A stretch of DNA of 64,000 bases from Allochromatium tepidum (GCF_018409545.1 NZ_AP024563.1:2782001-2846000); one strand, 5' to 3'. Shown: positions 39,722 to 49,696, numbered from the stretch's first letter. Notes: generated by a model from the sequence alone, not told the origin. Program-made: numbers and translations.

Positions 39722-40177
39722 ATGCGCCTGATCCGTACCCTGTTCGCCGCCGCGCTCCTGTCGAGCGTCGGCCTGACCGTCAACGCCGCCGGTCTGGAAG
39801 TCGGCGATCCCTATGTCCGCGCCGTGCCGCCCGGACAGCCGAACAGCGCCGCCTTCATGACGCTGCACAACACCGGCACCGAGGATCGCGCCCTGATCGG
39901 CGCCGAGAGTCCGGCCGCCGAGACCGTCGAGCTGCACACCCATGTCGAGGAGGGCGGCCTGATGCAAATGCGCCGGATCGAGCGCATCGCGCTACCGGCC
40001 GGCGAGACCACGACGCTGGCCCCCGGCGGACTCCATATCATGCTGATCGGACTCAAGTCCGAACTCGCACCGGGCCAGACGGTCGAACTGACGCTGATCC
40101 AGGACGACGGCGAGCGTCTGGCGATCCAGGCCCCGGTGCGCCGCCTCGAACCCATGCATCACGCGGCAGCGCATTGA
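39722..40177 (+). CDS. PCu(A)C periplasmic copper chaperone
   Basis: A 151-residue exported protein: signal peptide (LIRTLFAAALLSSVGLTVNAA) then a cupredoxin-like PCu(A)C domain with copper-binding HTHVEEGGLMQM and GGLHIMLIGL. It hands copper(I) to CuA together with Sco1, whose gene is 22 nt upstream. A histidine/methionine-rich tail MHHAAAH is also present. No oxidase gene is in the window. Confidence 0.92.
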   Translation: MRLIRTLFAAALLSSVGLTVNAAGLEVGDPYVRAVPPGQPNSAAFMTLHNTGTEDRALIGAESPAAETVELHTHVEEGGLMQMRRIERIALPAGETTTLAPGGLHIMLIGLKSELAPGQTVELTLIQDDGERLAIQAPVRRLEPMHHAAAH

Positions 40178-40260
40178 GCCGGCGCACGCCGGCTCGTTCG
40201 GACGACGGGGACGAACGCTTCGAGCCGGCGGCGGTCTACCGAGCCATCCGGTCGCTCGCC

Positions 40261-40280
40261 CCGGATATCCACGTATCCGG
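40261..40280. promoter_or_regulatory. Inverted repeat upstream of the cytochrome c4 promoter
   Basis: ccggata tccacg tatccgg: perfect 7-bp arms around a 6-nt centre, ending directly before the -35 box of the candidate cytochrome promoter. It looks like a binding site for a dimeric regulator, but no known consensus is matched with confidence. Confidence 0.4.
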
Positions 40281-40281
40281 T

Positions 40282-40311
40282 TTGACCCAAGGGCCAAGCG
40301 TCTGATATACA
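40282..40311 (+). promoter_or_regulatory. Candidate sigma-70 promoter of the cytochrome c4 gene
   Basis: TTGACC at 40282-40287, 18-nt spacer and TATACA at 40306-40311, with TG at 40303-40304 giving an extended -10. About 90 nt upstream of the start codon. It is one of the best promoter matches in the window. Confidence 0.6.
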
Positions 40312-40401
40312 TTGCCGGATTTTTCCCCACCCTTACACCCATCAGGTCGTTTGTCGATGGCTCGAAACGGCCGCGAACACGAACAACATTTAGGCACTCG
40401 C

Positions 40402-41031
40402 ATGAAGAAGACTTGGCTGACAACGGTTTCAGTGGCGGCTGTTTTGGTGAGCGGTCTGGCGCAGGCCGCCGAGGAACTCCAACCGGCGGACCCCGCGCGG
40501 GGCGAGACGAAGGCCAATACCATCTGCATGGCGTGCCACGGCCCGCAGGGCAACAGCGTCGTGCCCCTCTGGCCGAAGCTCGCCGGCCAGCATCCCGAGT
40601 ACATCATCAAGCAGTTGACGAACTTCAAGGCCGGGGAACGCTACAACGTCCAGATGACGCCCATGGCGATGCCGCTGACCGAGCAGGAAGTGCTCGATCT
40701 GGCCGCCTATTTCTCGACCCAGACCCAGAGCGGCGGTCAGGCCGATCGTGAACTGGCCGCAAAGGGCGAGGCACTCTATCGTGCCGGCAATCCCGCGACC
40801 GGCGTGCCCGCGTGCAGCGCCTGCCATGGTCCGGCCGGCATGGGTCAGGGTCTGTCGAAATTCCCGCGCATCTCAGGCCAGCACGCCGACTATGTCAAGC
40901 AGACCCTGGAGCACTTCCGCTCGGGTGAGCGCGCCAACGATCCCAGCGGTATGATGCGCGGTGTCGCCGCGCGCATGAGCGACCAGGAGATCGCCGCCGT
41001 ATCGCAGTACATCCAGGGTCTCTCGAAGTAA
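40402..41031 (+). CDS. Diheme cytochrome c4
   Basis: A 209-residue exported protein: signal peptide (WLTTVSVAAVLVSGLAQAA) and two cytochrome c domains, each with a heme motif (ICMACHGPQG and ACSACHGPAG) and a distal methionine region (MTPMAMPL; MMRGVAARM). Cytochrome c4 carries electrons to terminal oxidases in the periplasm. The ATG at 40402 is chosen over an upstream in-frame start because it gives a standard signal peptide. It has its own promoter and terminator, and follows copper-chaperone genes for oxidase assembly. Confidence 0.93.
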   Translation: MKKTWLTTVSVAAVLVSGLAQAAEELQPADPARGETKANTICMACHGPQGNSVVPLWPKLAGQHPEYIIKQLTNFKAGERYNVQMTPMAMPLTEQEVLDLAAYFSTQTQSGGQADRELAAKGEALYRAGNPATGVPACSACHGPAGMGQGLSKFPRISGQHADYVKQTLEHFRSGERANDPSGMMRGVAARMSDQEIAAVSQYIQGLSK

Positions 41032-41056
41032 GCGTTTCTCCGTCGCCCGGATGGAC

Positions 41057-41088
41057 CGAAAAGGCTGCGTATCGCGGCCTTTTTTACA
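41057..41088 (+). terminator. Rho-independent terminator after cytochrome c4
   Basis: aaaaggctgcg, a short tatcg loop and cgcggccttttt form a stem with one G-U pair followed by a T run, about 25 nt after the stop codon. Confidence 0.8.
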
Positions 41089-41117
41089 CTGAGCCGGATC
41101 GCTCTCCCCGCCCTGTC

Positions 41118-41335
41118 GGGGCGAGCGCGCTGTCGCTGCTGCTGTGGCTGGCGCTGATCCATCTGCCCTGGGGGCCGGGCTGGAGCGGGCTGCTGCAGTG
41201 CGGGTCTATGCCCCGGCCGACTATCGCAACGGACTCTGGCTCTCGGCCGGATTCGCCGGCATCGGCCTGATCGCCGCGCTCTTCGTGTGCGAGACGGGCT
41301 GCCGCAACATCACGTTGAACGAGCGGCCTGCCTGA
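41118..41335 (+). pseudogene. Remnant of an MFS transporter C-terminus
   Basis: Two fragments in different frames: first ALSLLLWLALIHLPWGPGW, hydrophobic, then YAPADYRNGLWLSAGFAGIG followed by LIAALFVCETGCRNIT and a stop at 41335. The second piece resembles the last membrane helix and tail of major facilitator transporters. No start, and most of the roughly 400-residue protein is absent. Confidence 0.5.
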
Positions 41336-41354
41336 AGGCTTCAGACTCCAGGGG

Positions 41355-43283
41355 TCATTCCGACGGCTCCAGCCAGTTCACGACCAGTTCCTCGGGCGTC
41401 AGCGGACGGTCGTAGAGATAGCCCTGCCCCTCGATGCAGCCCTCGCGAAACAGGAAATCGGCCTGTTCGCGCGCCTCGATCCCCTCGGCCAGCACCTCGA
41501 GTCCCAGGGCGCGGGCCAGGGCGATGATGGCGCGCGCAATGGCATCGTCGTTGACGTCCTGCGTCAGCCCCTTGACGAAGGAGCGATCGATCTTGAGCCG
41601 GTTCAGCGGCAGACGCTTCAGGTAGGACAGCGACGAATAGCCGGTCCCGAAGTCGTCGATGGCCAGGGTGACGCCGAGCGCACGCATCGCGTTCAGGGCG
41701 TGGATGGCCATCTCGGCATGACGCATGAGCTTGGACTCCGTGACCTCCAGCTCCAGACGCGCCGGGTCCATTCCGGTCCGCTCCAGGATCGCGGCGATCC
41801 GGCCGGGCAGTTGCGACCGCTCCAGCTCGCGCACCGACAGATTCACGGCCAGACGCGGCACGTGCAGACCGGCCGCGTCCCAGTCGACTATCTGGCGACA
41901 GCCCAGTTCGAGCACCTTCAGACCCAGGGTGTCGATCAGCCCCAGCTGCTCGGCCATGGGGATGAAGAGCGTCGGCGACAGCAGACCGAGCTGCGGATGG
42001 CGCCAGCGACAGAGCGCCTCGACCCCGATGAGTTCGCCCGTGGTCAGATCGACCTGCGGCTGGTAGTACAGGATGAACTCATCGCGCTGCAGGGCCAGAC
42101 GCAGATCGTGCTCCAGACGCAGTCGCTCGGCCGCTCCTTCCGACATGGTCGGCTCGAAGAAGCTGAACCCGTTGCGGCCCGCTTTCTTGGCCTGATACAT
42201 GGCGATGTCGGCATGACGGACCAGGGTCTCGAACTCGCGTCCGTCGCTCGGATAGAGGCTGATGCCGATACTGACCGTGACGAAGAACTCGCGTCCCTCG
42301 ACCTGAAAGGGCCGGTCGAACTCCTCCATGACGCGATCGACGAAGTGCGCGACGAAACGCGGCGCCGGGATGTCCTCCAGGATGACGACGAACTCATCGC
42401 CGCCGAGCCGGGCGATGGTGTCGACGGTGCGGATCTGCGCCGACAAGACCTCGGCGACCCGACACAGCAGGGCATCCCCGACATGATGGCCCAGGGTGTC
42501 GTTGACCTCCTTGAAGCGGTCCAGGTCCAGGAACAGGAGCGCGAACTGACGCCGATACCGCCTGGCGCGCTGCAGGCACTGCTCCAGACGCTCCTGGAAA
42601 TAGGTGCGGTTGGGCAGACCCGTGAGGGCATCGTGGTGGGCCAGATAGTCGAGCCGCTCGCTGGTCTCGCGCAGACGCTGACGCTGGCGCACCGCCTCGG
42701 TGCGATCGATGATGGCACAGACGTAGCGCCGCGCCCCCTGGTCCAGACTCGGGATCTGGGCGATGTGCAGATCGCCGATGAAATCCTCATCCGACCTGGA
42801 GCGAAAGCGGACCTCGGGGATGACGGTCGAGCTGTTCTCAGCCAACCCGCTCCAGACATCGATGACGGTCTCGCGATCGGACTCGGCGATCAGGCGCGCG
42901 AAGAAGTGTTGATGGAAATGCGCGCCGCGCAGGTGGAATAGGCGCTGCGCCGCCGGATTGGCCTCCTGGATCAGACCCTGGGGATCGATCACCAGCTCGG
43001 CGATCGGCAGGGTGTTGAAGAAGGACGTGAAGCGATCCAGGGCCTCCTGGATGCGGTGCTGGCTCTGGGCCAGCTCCTCGTTCTGGATCTCCAGCTCGGC
43101 CTGATAGATGCGCAGATTCTCGATCAGCGCCGCCGGCCCCGGATCCTCGTGACTCAGGATCTCCTCGGCCAGATCGAAACGCCGTGCGCGCAGCGCAGCC
43201 AGCGCACGCTCGCGCAATCCGTCCGCCGGCTCGCCGAGTCCATCCTCGGTCGGATCGGGCCGTGGAGGCGGTCGGCTACTCAT
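41355..43283 (-). CDS. PAS-GGDEF-EAL c-di-GMP signalling protein
   Basis: 642 residues: N-terminal coiled coil (ENLRIYQAELEIQNEELAQ), a PAS domain (NTLPIAELVIDPQGLIQEAN), GGDEF (RLGGDEFVVILED) and EAL (IGVEALCRWRHP). The EAL catalytic residues look intact: NLSVREL, EVTESKL, DDFGTGYSS, and EGIE with GQGY. Both activities are possible; which dominates cannot be told. No membrane helix is visible. The frame is open to 43361, but ATG 43283 is the likely start because upstream lies within the CheB-CheR gene, whose stop it overlaps by 8 nt. The two are therefore translationally coupled. Confidence 0.9.
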   Translation of the reverse strand: MSSRPPPRPDPTEDGLGEPADGLRERALAALRARRFDLAEEILSHEDPGPAALIENLRIYQAELEIQNEELAQSQHRIQEALDRFTSFFNTLPIAELVIDPQGLIQEANPAAQRLFHLRGAHFHQHFFARLIAESDRETVIDVWSGLAENSSTVIPEVRFRSRSDEDFIGDLHIAQIPSLDQGARRYVCAIIDRTEAVRQRQRLRETSERLDYLAHHDALTGLPNRTYFQERLEQCLQRARRYRRQFALLFLDLDRFKEVNDTLGHHVGDALLCRVAEVLSAQIRTVDTIARLGGDEFVVILEDIPAPRFVAHFVDRVMEEFDRPFQVEGREFFVTVSIGISLYPSDGREFETLVRHADIAMYQAKKAGRNGFSFFEPTMSEGAAERLRLEHDLRLALQRDEFILYYQPQVDLTTGELIGVEALCRWRHPQLGLLSPTLFIPMAEQLGLIDTLGLKVLELGCRQIVDWDAAGLHVPRLAVNLSVRELERSQLPGRIAAILERTGMDPARLELEVTESKLMRHAEMAIHALNAMRALGVTLAIDDFGTGYSSLSYLKRLPLNRLKIDRSFVKGLTQDVNDDAIARAIIALARALGLEVLAEGIEAREQADFLFREGCIEGQGYLYDRPLTPEELVVNWLEPSE

Positions 43284-46254
43284 GCCCGCGATCAGCCCAG
43301 TCCGTGATATTGATGTGACTGACGACGACACCGGCGCGGACATGCCGGATCGGCGCGACATACATCAGATACCATTGAGTCACCCCATCGGTCGGCGCCG
43401 AATATTCCAGACAGAACGAGGAGCGTTCACCGGCCATCACCTGCTTGATGCCCGCCAGCGTCTCGCCGGCATGGGGCGCGCTCGCCAGTCGTCCGTCCTC
43501 GCAGGCGGCGAGATAATCGGCTCCGACCCCGATCTCCTTGAGTTCGGGGTCGCCGTGTGCGCGTGCGAAGTCGCGCCAGGCGTCGTTGACCATGGTCACG
43601 ACGCCCTTGTTGTCGAGCACGGCGACATGCGCGGGCAGCGCGTCGAGCACGGCCTGAAGGTGCTCGATGTCGCGCAGTGTGGTGACGTCGACGAAGGTGG
43701 CGACCGCCCCACGCAGTTCGCTGGTACGCACCGCATAGGGCAGGACGCGAACCAGATACTGACGGTTGTTGGCGGCCTTGATCTCGTGTTCGAACATGTC
43801 ACCGCGGATGATGGTCTGGCGCAGATCCGTGATGAACTCCGGATACTGGAGCAGATTGGTGAAGTCGTCGATCGGGCGGCCCAGATCGCCGTCGCGGATC
43901 TTGAACAGGGTCGTGGCCTCGGGTGTGAAGCGGGTCAGGCGCAACTGCGAGTCGACGAAGATGGTGGCGATGGACGCGGCCTTGGCCATGCTGTCGAGAT
44001 CGGCATTGAGCCGGTTGAGGATCTCGATCTTCTCCTGATTTTCGGCGTTGACCGTGTAGAGTTCCTCATTGACCGATTGCAGCTCCTCGTTGGAACTCTG
44101 CAACTCCTCGTTGGAGGCCATGAGTTCCTCGTTGGTCGCCTGAAGCTCCTCGTTGGCCGTCTCCAGTTCCTCGATGGTCGCCTGCAGGCTTTCGCGGGTG
44201 GCCGCCAGTTCGCGCTCCAGGTTCTCGATGCGCTGGCTGGTCTCGCGGTCGAGGCTGATGGTCTCGATCGCCTTGGACGCCTCGCCGTCGATGATGCGCA
44301 GCGTACCCGGCTCCGGCGGCATCACATCGTCCGGACCATAGCTGGTCACAGGCTCGAAGGACAACAGCAGATGCAGCTCGCCGCCCGGCGGCTCGACCGG
44401 ACGCGCCACCAGACGCAACCGCTCGGTACGGTCGTCGGCGAGCGCCAGCCCGATGATGTCCGAGCGCAGCGGCACGCGATCGCGCGCGGTCTTGTAAAGC
44501 AGCGCCTTGGCGACGGCGACCAGCGAACCGGGCAGCAGCTTGGACAGATCCAGACTGACGCTGCCCTCGCCGATGCGCAGATAGGGACCGACGTCGCCGA
44601 AGACATGCAGCAGGTCGTGACGCTGGTTGAGCAGCAGACTGGTCGGCGCATAGCCGTGCAGCAACTGCTCCTGAGCCGCATCGATGGCGGCGGCGTCGGT
44701 CGCCACGCCATGGGTGCGCACGCCCGGACGCGGCGGCGCGGGCATGATGGTCGTCTGGCGCGGATTGGCCGCGTCCAGCGGTAGCGACACATGACGCAGG
44801 ATGCGGTAGATCTTGTGCTTGGAGCTGACCGCCGTGAAATCGGTGTGCAGGTTGGCGATGGTCTCGCTCGAACCGAGGAACAGGAAGCCGCCGGGCGCCA
44901 GGGCGTATTGGAGCCGGCGCAGGGCGCGCTCCTGGGCCTCGGGCCGGAAATAGATCAGCAGGTTGCGACAGGAGACCAGATCCATGCGCGTGAAGGGCGG
45001 ATCGTCGAGCAGATTGTGCCGCGCGAAGACGATGCTCTGGCGGATCTCGGGCTTGACCACGAAGTGGTTGCCGCTTTTGATGAAGAACTGTTCCAGCCGC
45101 TCGGGCGAGATCTCGGCGGTGATGGCCTCGGTGAAGACACCGGCGCCGGCGACCTCGATGTTCTGCGGCTCGACATCGGTGGCGAACAGCTTGAAGTTCG
45201 GCCAGCGGCGCGCCTTCTCGAACGCCTCGGCGAAGAGAATCGCCAGCGAATAGGCCTCCTCGCCCGTGGCCACGCCCGGCACCCAGACCCGGATCGGCTG
45301 GTTGCCGTTGTGGTCGCTGACGATGGTGCGCACGGCGGTCTCGGCCAGCACCTCGAAGGCGTCCGGGTCGCGGAAGAAGCTGGTGACGGGGATCAGCAGC
45401 TCGCGTCTGAGCGTTGCCAGTTCACCGCGATCGGCGCTCAGCAGCCGCACATAGTTGAGCAGATCCGGGGTCTGGCGCACCTGCATCCGGCGCTCCATGC
45501 GCCGCATCACGGTGGCCGGCTTGTATTCGCGGAAATCGATGCCGCCCGAGTGCTGCAACAGATGCATGACTTCCTCGTGCGCACTGTCGCGGTCGATCTC
45601 CATCGCCATCGAGGGCGGACGTACCTTGGGCTGGGGACGCTGGTGGATGTGGTCGAGCAGACGCGGCCCGATCTCCTCGGGCGGCAGGATGGCGTCGACC
45701 AGACTGGTGGCGATGACGCTGCGCGGCATGCCGTCGAACTTGGCCGTCTCCGGATCCTGGGCCACCAGGAAACCGCCGGCATCGTTGATCGCCACCGCGC
45801 CGCGCGTGCCGTCCGAGCCGGTGCCGGAGAGGATGACGCCGATGGCGTGATTGCCGAACTCCTTGGCCAGCGAACTGAAGAACAGATCGATCGGCAGGGT
45901 CAGACCACGCGGATTCTTCGGACTCAGACGCAGCACGTCGCCGCTGACGGTCATCAGACTCGCCGGCGGGATCAGATGCACCCGATCGGCCTCGATGCGC
46001 ATGTCGTGCTCGACCGTCACCACCGGCATGGGCGTGTGACGCGCGAGCAGATTGCCCATCATGCTCTTGTGGTCGGGCGACAGATGCTGGACGACGACAT
46101 AGGCCGCCCCCGTGCCCGCCGGAAGTCCCTGGAAGAAGCGCTCCAGGGCATCGAGTCCCCCGGCCGAGGCGCCGATGGCCACGACATAGCCATCGAACCG
46201 GCCTGGACTCGGCTTATGATCAACCTCTCCCGTCGCTTTCGGGTCGCTGGACAT
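43276..46254 (-). CDS. CheB-CheR fusion protein with coiled coil and PAS domains
   Basis: 992 residues. Residues about 20-200 are a CheB methylesterase domain (AIGASAGGLDAL with Ser30, QHLSPDHKS with His57, SGTGSDGTRG). Residues about 215-480 are a CheR methyltransferase (KPATVMRRMERRM, VWVPGVATGEEAYSLAI). A long coiled coil of repeated EELQATNEEL / NEELQSSNEELQSVNEEL units (about 690-760) follows, then two PAS domains (DSQLRLTRFTPEATTLF; VLDNKGVVTMVNDAW). Such proteins act in sensory pathways other than standard chemotaxis; many end in a histidine kinase, which is absent here. No receiver domain precedes CheB. It has a strong promoter and is coupled to the GGDEF-EAL gene. Confidence 0.93.
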   Translation of the reverse strand: MSSDPKATGEVDHKPSPGRFDGYVVAIGASAGGLDALERFFQGLPAGTGAAYVVVQHLSPDHKSMMGNLLARHTPMPVVTVEHDMRIEADRVHLIPPASLMTVSGDVLRLSPKNPRGLTLPIDLFFSSLAKEFGNHAIGVILSGTGSDGTRGAVAINDAGGFLVAQDPETAKFDGMPRSVIATSLVDAILPPEEIGPRLLDHIHQRPQPKVRPPSMAMEIDRDSAHEEVMHLLQHSGGIDFREYKPATVMRRMERRMQVRQTPDLLNYVRLLSADRGELATLRRELLIPVTSFFRDPDAFEVLAETAVRTIVSDHNGNQPIRVWVPGVATGEEAYSLAILFAEAFEKARRWPNFKLFATDVEPQNIEVAGAGVFTEAITAEISPERLEQFFIKSGNHFVVKPEIRQSIVFARHNLLDDPPFTRMDLVSCRNLLIYFRPEAQERALRRLQYALAPGGFLFLGSSETIANLHTDFTAVSSKHKIYRILRHVSLPLDAANPRQTTIMPAPPRPGVRTHGVATDAAAIDAAQEQLLHGYAPTSLLLNQRHDLLHVFGDVGPYLRIGEGSVSLDLSKLLPGSLVAVAKALLYKTARDRVPLRSDIIGLALADDRTERLRLVARPVEPPGGELHLLLSFEPVTSYGPDDVMPPEPGTLRIIDGEASKAIETISLDRETSQRIENLERELAATRESLQATIEELETANEELQATNEELMASNEELQSSNEELQSVNEELYTVNAENQEKIEILNRLNADLDSMAKAASIATIFVDSQLRLTRFTPEATTLFKIRDGDLGRPIDDFTNLLQYPEFITDLRQTIIRGDMFEHEIKAANNRQYLVRVLPYAVRTSELRGAVATFVDVTTLRDIEHLQAVLDALPAHVAVLDNKGVVTMVNDAWRDFARAHGDPELKEIGVGADYLAACEDGRLASAPHAGETLAGIKQVMAGERSSFCLEYSAPTDGVTQWYLMYVAPIRHVRAGVVVSHINITDWADRGHE

Positions 46255-46382
46255 ACCACTCGGCTCCTGTTCTGCTGTTCGTGTCGAACCGCGTTCAAGC
46301 CGACAGCCTGGTCTCGCGAGCCCACCGGTCCGAGCACCGATCCCGCGACTGTCTTCAGCGCCGCGATTCGAGTATCCGGCCC

Positions 46383-46410
46383 ATTATAGGCGAACCCACG
46401 CGCAGGTCAG
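46383..46410 (-). promoter_or_regulatory. Sigma-70 promoter of the CheB-CheR gene
   Basis: On the minus strand CTGACC (46410-46405), 16-nt spacer and a perfect TATAAT (46388-46383), about 130 nt before the ATG at 46254. The -35 box overlaps the stop codon of the glycosyltransferase gene, which is on the same strand. Confidence 0.6.
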
Positions 46411-47852
46411 TTCCGAATGCTCGCCGGTCGCGCCAGGGCCAGACCATCGATCACCTGCATGGCGCCGATCCCGACCAGACCGCCGATCAGCATCGCCAGA
46501 TAGAGCACAGCGACGGGTTGTTCGATCAGGGCGAATGTGAGCAGCGCCAAACCGGCTCCCAGCTCCAGGACACCGCTGCGCCAGAGGGGCGTGCGCGCGG
46601 TCTTGCGGTCACGGGCCTTGGGCGTGCGCACGAACTCGGTGCGATGACCCAGCAGCGCCTCCAGTCCGCCGCGCGCGTTCGACAGCAGCAAGCCGCTCGT
46701 CAGCACCAGGGCGCCCAGGATCTCGATCGCCGTCCGGCGTATCCCCTCATTGCGCCCAGCCATGGTCAGAAACATGATGGGCGCGGCAAAGCCCAGGACG
46801 GAGGTCACGGAGGCCACGACGCTCAGTCCGGCGCCGCCGACCACAGCGCCGGCCATGAAGGGCAGTCCCATGATCAGACAGGCCACGCCGACCACGAAGG
46901 CCAGCGGCTGGCCGATCTGGAAGCCGATCATGAGCTTCTTCCAGACCGGCAGACGCCGACTGCGCCAGACCGGCGGCGTCAGCTTGATGAAGCACTGCAC
47001 GAAACCCTTGGTCCAGCGGAACTGCTGGACGCGCCAGGCATGCGCCGAGGTCGGCAGCGAACCGGGCACGACCAGATCGCCCATGAAGCCCGAGCGCCAG
47101 CCGGCGAGATTGGCGCGCAGGCTCAGATCCAGATCCTCGGTCAGGGTATCGCCGTCCCAGCCGCCGGCCTCGTCGATGGCCGCGCGCCGCCACAGGCCGC
47201 AGGTGCCGTTGAAGGGCAGCGGCAGACCCAGACGCCAGCGCGCCTCCTGTTCGACGCCGAAGTGCGAGTCGAGCAGACGCGCCTGGATGCGGGTGAGCAG
47301 GCTTTCGTCGCGATTGAGATGGCCCCAGCGGGTCTGGACATAGGCCAGCTCGGGATTGGCGACGAGCGCGCCGACCGTCCGGCGCAGGAAATCGGGCGGC
47401 GGGATGAAATCGGCGTCGAAGATGGCGACGAAGGGCGCCTCCGAGCGCTCCAGTCCGGCCGCGAGTGCTCCGGCCTTGAAGTCGGTGCGCTGCACGCGAT
47501 GCAGCAGTTCGACGTTCACGCCCTGCTGTTTGAGCGCCGCCACCGCGCGCCGGCTGACGGCGAGCGAGCCGTCGGTGCTGTCGTCGAGCACCTGGATCTC
47601 CAGACGGTCGCGCGGCCAGTCGAGTGCCGTGACCGCCTCCAGGATGCGCTCGATCAGCTCGCCTTCGTTGAAGAGCGGGAGCTGGACCAGGACGCGCGGG
47701 CGTTCGGCGTCGGTGAGCTTGGCTACGGAGAGCGGCCGGCCAGGCATGAAGCGGCGCGCCAGGGTCAGCGCGACCAGATTGAGCGAACAGAGTGCCAGAA
47801 TGACGAGGCCGAGTATCAGGTAGTACTCGACCGAGGTTTCAGCCGCAAGCAT
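46407..47852 (-). CDS. Processive family 2 glycosyltransferase (cellulose-synthase-like)
   Basis: 481 residues from the ATG at 47852 (an in-frame start at 47909 would add 19). An N-terminal membrane helix (YLILGLVILALCSLNLVAL) precedes a GT-A domain with VLDDSTDGS (Asp90/91), FDADF (Asp146/148), the TED motif in LTEDLDLSLRA and the QxxRW motif QQFRW; four or five C-terminal helices follow. These are marks of processive beta-glycan synthases related to mannan and cellulose synthases. It lacks a PilZ domain and has no bcsB- or export-like neighbour, so the polymer and export route are unknown. A c-di-GMP protein gene lies downstream on the same strand. Confidence 0.87.
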   Translation of the reverse strand: MLAAETSVEYYLILGLVILALCSLNLVALTLARRFMPGRPLSVAKLTDAERPRVLVQLPLFNEGELIERILEAVTALDWPRDRLEIQVLDDSTDGSLAVSRRAVAALKQQGVNVELLHRVQRTDFKAGALAAGLERSEAPFVAIFDADFIPPPDFLRRTVGALVANPELAYVQTRWGHLNRDESLLTRIQARLLDSHFGVEQEARWRLGLPLPFNGTCGLWRRAAIDEAGGWDGDTLTEDLDLSLRANLAGWRSGFMGDLVVPGSLPTSAHAWRVQQFRWTKGFVQCFIKLTPPVWRSRRLPVWKKLMIGFQIGQPLAFVVGVACLIMGLPFMAGAVVGGAGLSVVASVTSVLGFAAPIMFLTMAGRNEGIRRTAIEILGALVLTSGLLLSNARGGLEALLGHRTEFVRTPKARDRKTARTPLWRSGVLELGAGLALLTFALIEQPVAVLYLAMLIGGLVGIGAMQVIDGLALARPASIRN

Positions 47853-48187
47853 GGCTTGAATTCCGCTGGGTGAGGGATGGAATGGAGACAGAACGAACAC
47901 CGGACCCAAACCGACCGATGGCGGTCGCGGCCTCTTGGCCCTATCCGATGTCCCTGGAATCTATCGACGGAGGCCGGAACGCGCCCCCTGGACGTGACGA
48001 CGATCTTGCTGCGATCAATGGTGGTACAGCATAGGTCTGTCGCCTACCGACAGCAAGTCCGGCACACAATAAATCACGGGCAGGAGTCCAGACCCGGTGG
48101 CCAGTGCAGGGTTCGCAACGCTTTCACACAAACGCCCTCGGAGGTCGAGGGCGTTTGCGGTCGCGATCCCGTTGCGAACGGTCAGAG
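47853..48187. other. Gap between glycosyltransferase and ferredoxin genes
   Basis: 335 nt without a convincing gene. On the minus strand TTGCTG (48056-48051), 17 nt and TATGCT (48033-48028) could be a weak promoter for the glycosyltransferase; a dyad ctgtcg/cgacag overlaps it. The right part holds the ferredoxin terminator dyad. Confidence 0.35.
48129..48157 (-). terminator. Dyad after the ferredoxin gene
   Basis: Perfect 12-bp inverted repeat caaacgccctcg / cgagggcgtttg around a 5-nt loop, 30 nt after the ferredoxin stop. Only a short T stretch follows, so termination efficiency is uncertain, and it could work from both sides. Confidence 0.65.
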
Positions 48188-49114
<927 letters not shown>

Positions 49115-49696
49115 TCAGGCCGGACCGACCCTGACCAGACCGTATCGCACCTGACCGGCCGTCTTGTCGCGGATCAGCTCCCAGGATTCGGGGAGCGGCG
49201 GAAAGCCGATCTGAACCGGCGCTTCGAGATAGATTCGTGCTTCGGGCGCCGGCAGGCCATGACGTTCGAGTCGTTCGATCGCGGGAGCCAGCAGTCCTTC
49301 GGCGAAGGGCGGGTCGAGAAAGATCAGGTCGAACGGCGCAGGATCACCCCGTTCCAGCCAGATCAGGGCATCGGCTTCGTGGACCTGGAGATCGGCGGCG
49401 CCGAGCAGCCCGGCATTGGCACGCAACTGACGGGCGACGGCGGCGGCGCGCTCGACCATCACCACCGCGCCGGCGCCGCGCGAAAGCGCCTCGAAGCCGA
49501 GCGCCCCGCTACCGGCGAAGAGGTCGAGACAGCGCGCGCCCTCGATCAGGGGTGCGACCCAGTTGAACAGCGTCTCGCGCACCCGATCCGAGGTCGGGCG
49601 CAACCCCGGCCGGTCGGGAAAGCTCAGACGGCGGCCGCGATGGCGACCGCCGATGATCCGCAACTGATTGGCGGGACGATCCTTAGTGCGAGCCAC
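49115..49696 (-). CDS. rsmD: 16S rRNA (guanine-966-N2)-methyltransferase
   Basis: 193 residues; a SAM-dependent methyltransferase acting on 30S subunits. Conserved segments are QLRIIGGRHRGRRL, LRPTSDRVRETLFNWV, CLDLFAGSGALGFEA and the catalytic LIFLDPPF. The GTG at 49696, inside the last codons of the M16 gene, gives an N-terminus like E. coli RsmD; an ATG at 49726 is the alternative. Confidence 0.94.
   Translation of the reverse strand: MARTKDRPANQLRIIGGRHRGRRLSFPDRPGLRPTSDRVRETLFNWVAPLIEGARCLDLFAGSGALGFEALSRGAGAVVMVERAAAVARQLRANAGLLGAADLQVHEADALIWLERGDPAPFDLIFLDPPFAEGLLAPAIERLERHGLPAPEARIYLEAPVQIGFPPLPESWELIRDKTAGQVRYGLVRVGPA

Noticed and set aside
41331-41344. cctgaaggcttcag palindrome, also at 60174-60187
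   Set aside because: Several 14-mer coincidences are expected in 64 kb; neither copy is followed by a T run and no further copies are seen, so I do not call a repeat family or terminator.
43766-45850. Several methionine/serine-rich plus-strand ORFs opposite the CheB-CheR gene
   Set aside because: Shadows of the repeated NEELQ coiled-coil region and CheR domain.
48029-48060. Possible small RNA from the ctgtcg/cgacag dyad before the glycosyltransferase
   Set aside because: Only a 6-bp stem without a T tail or clear promoter of its own.
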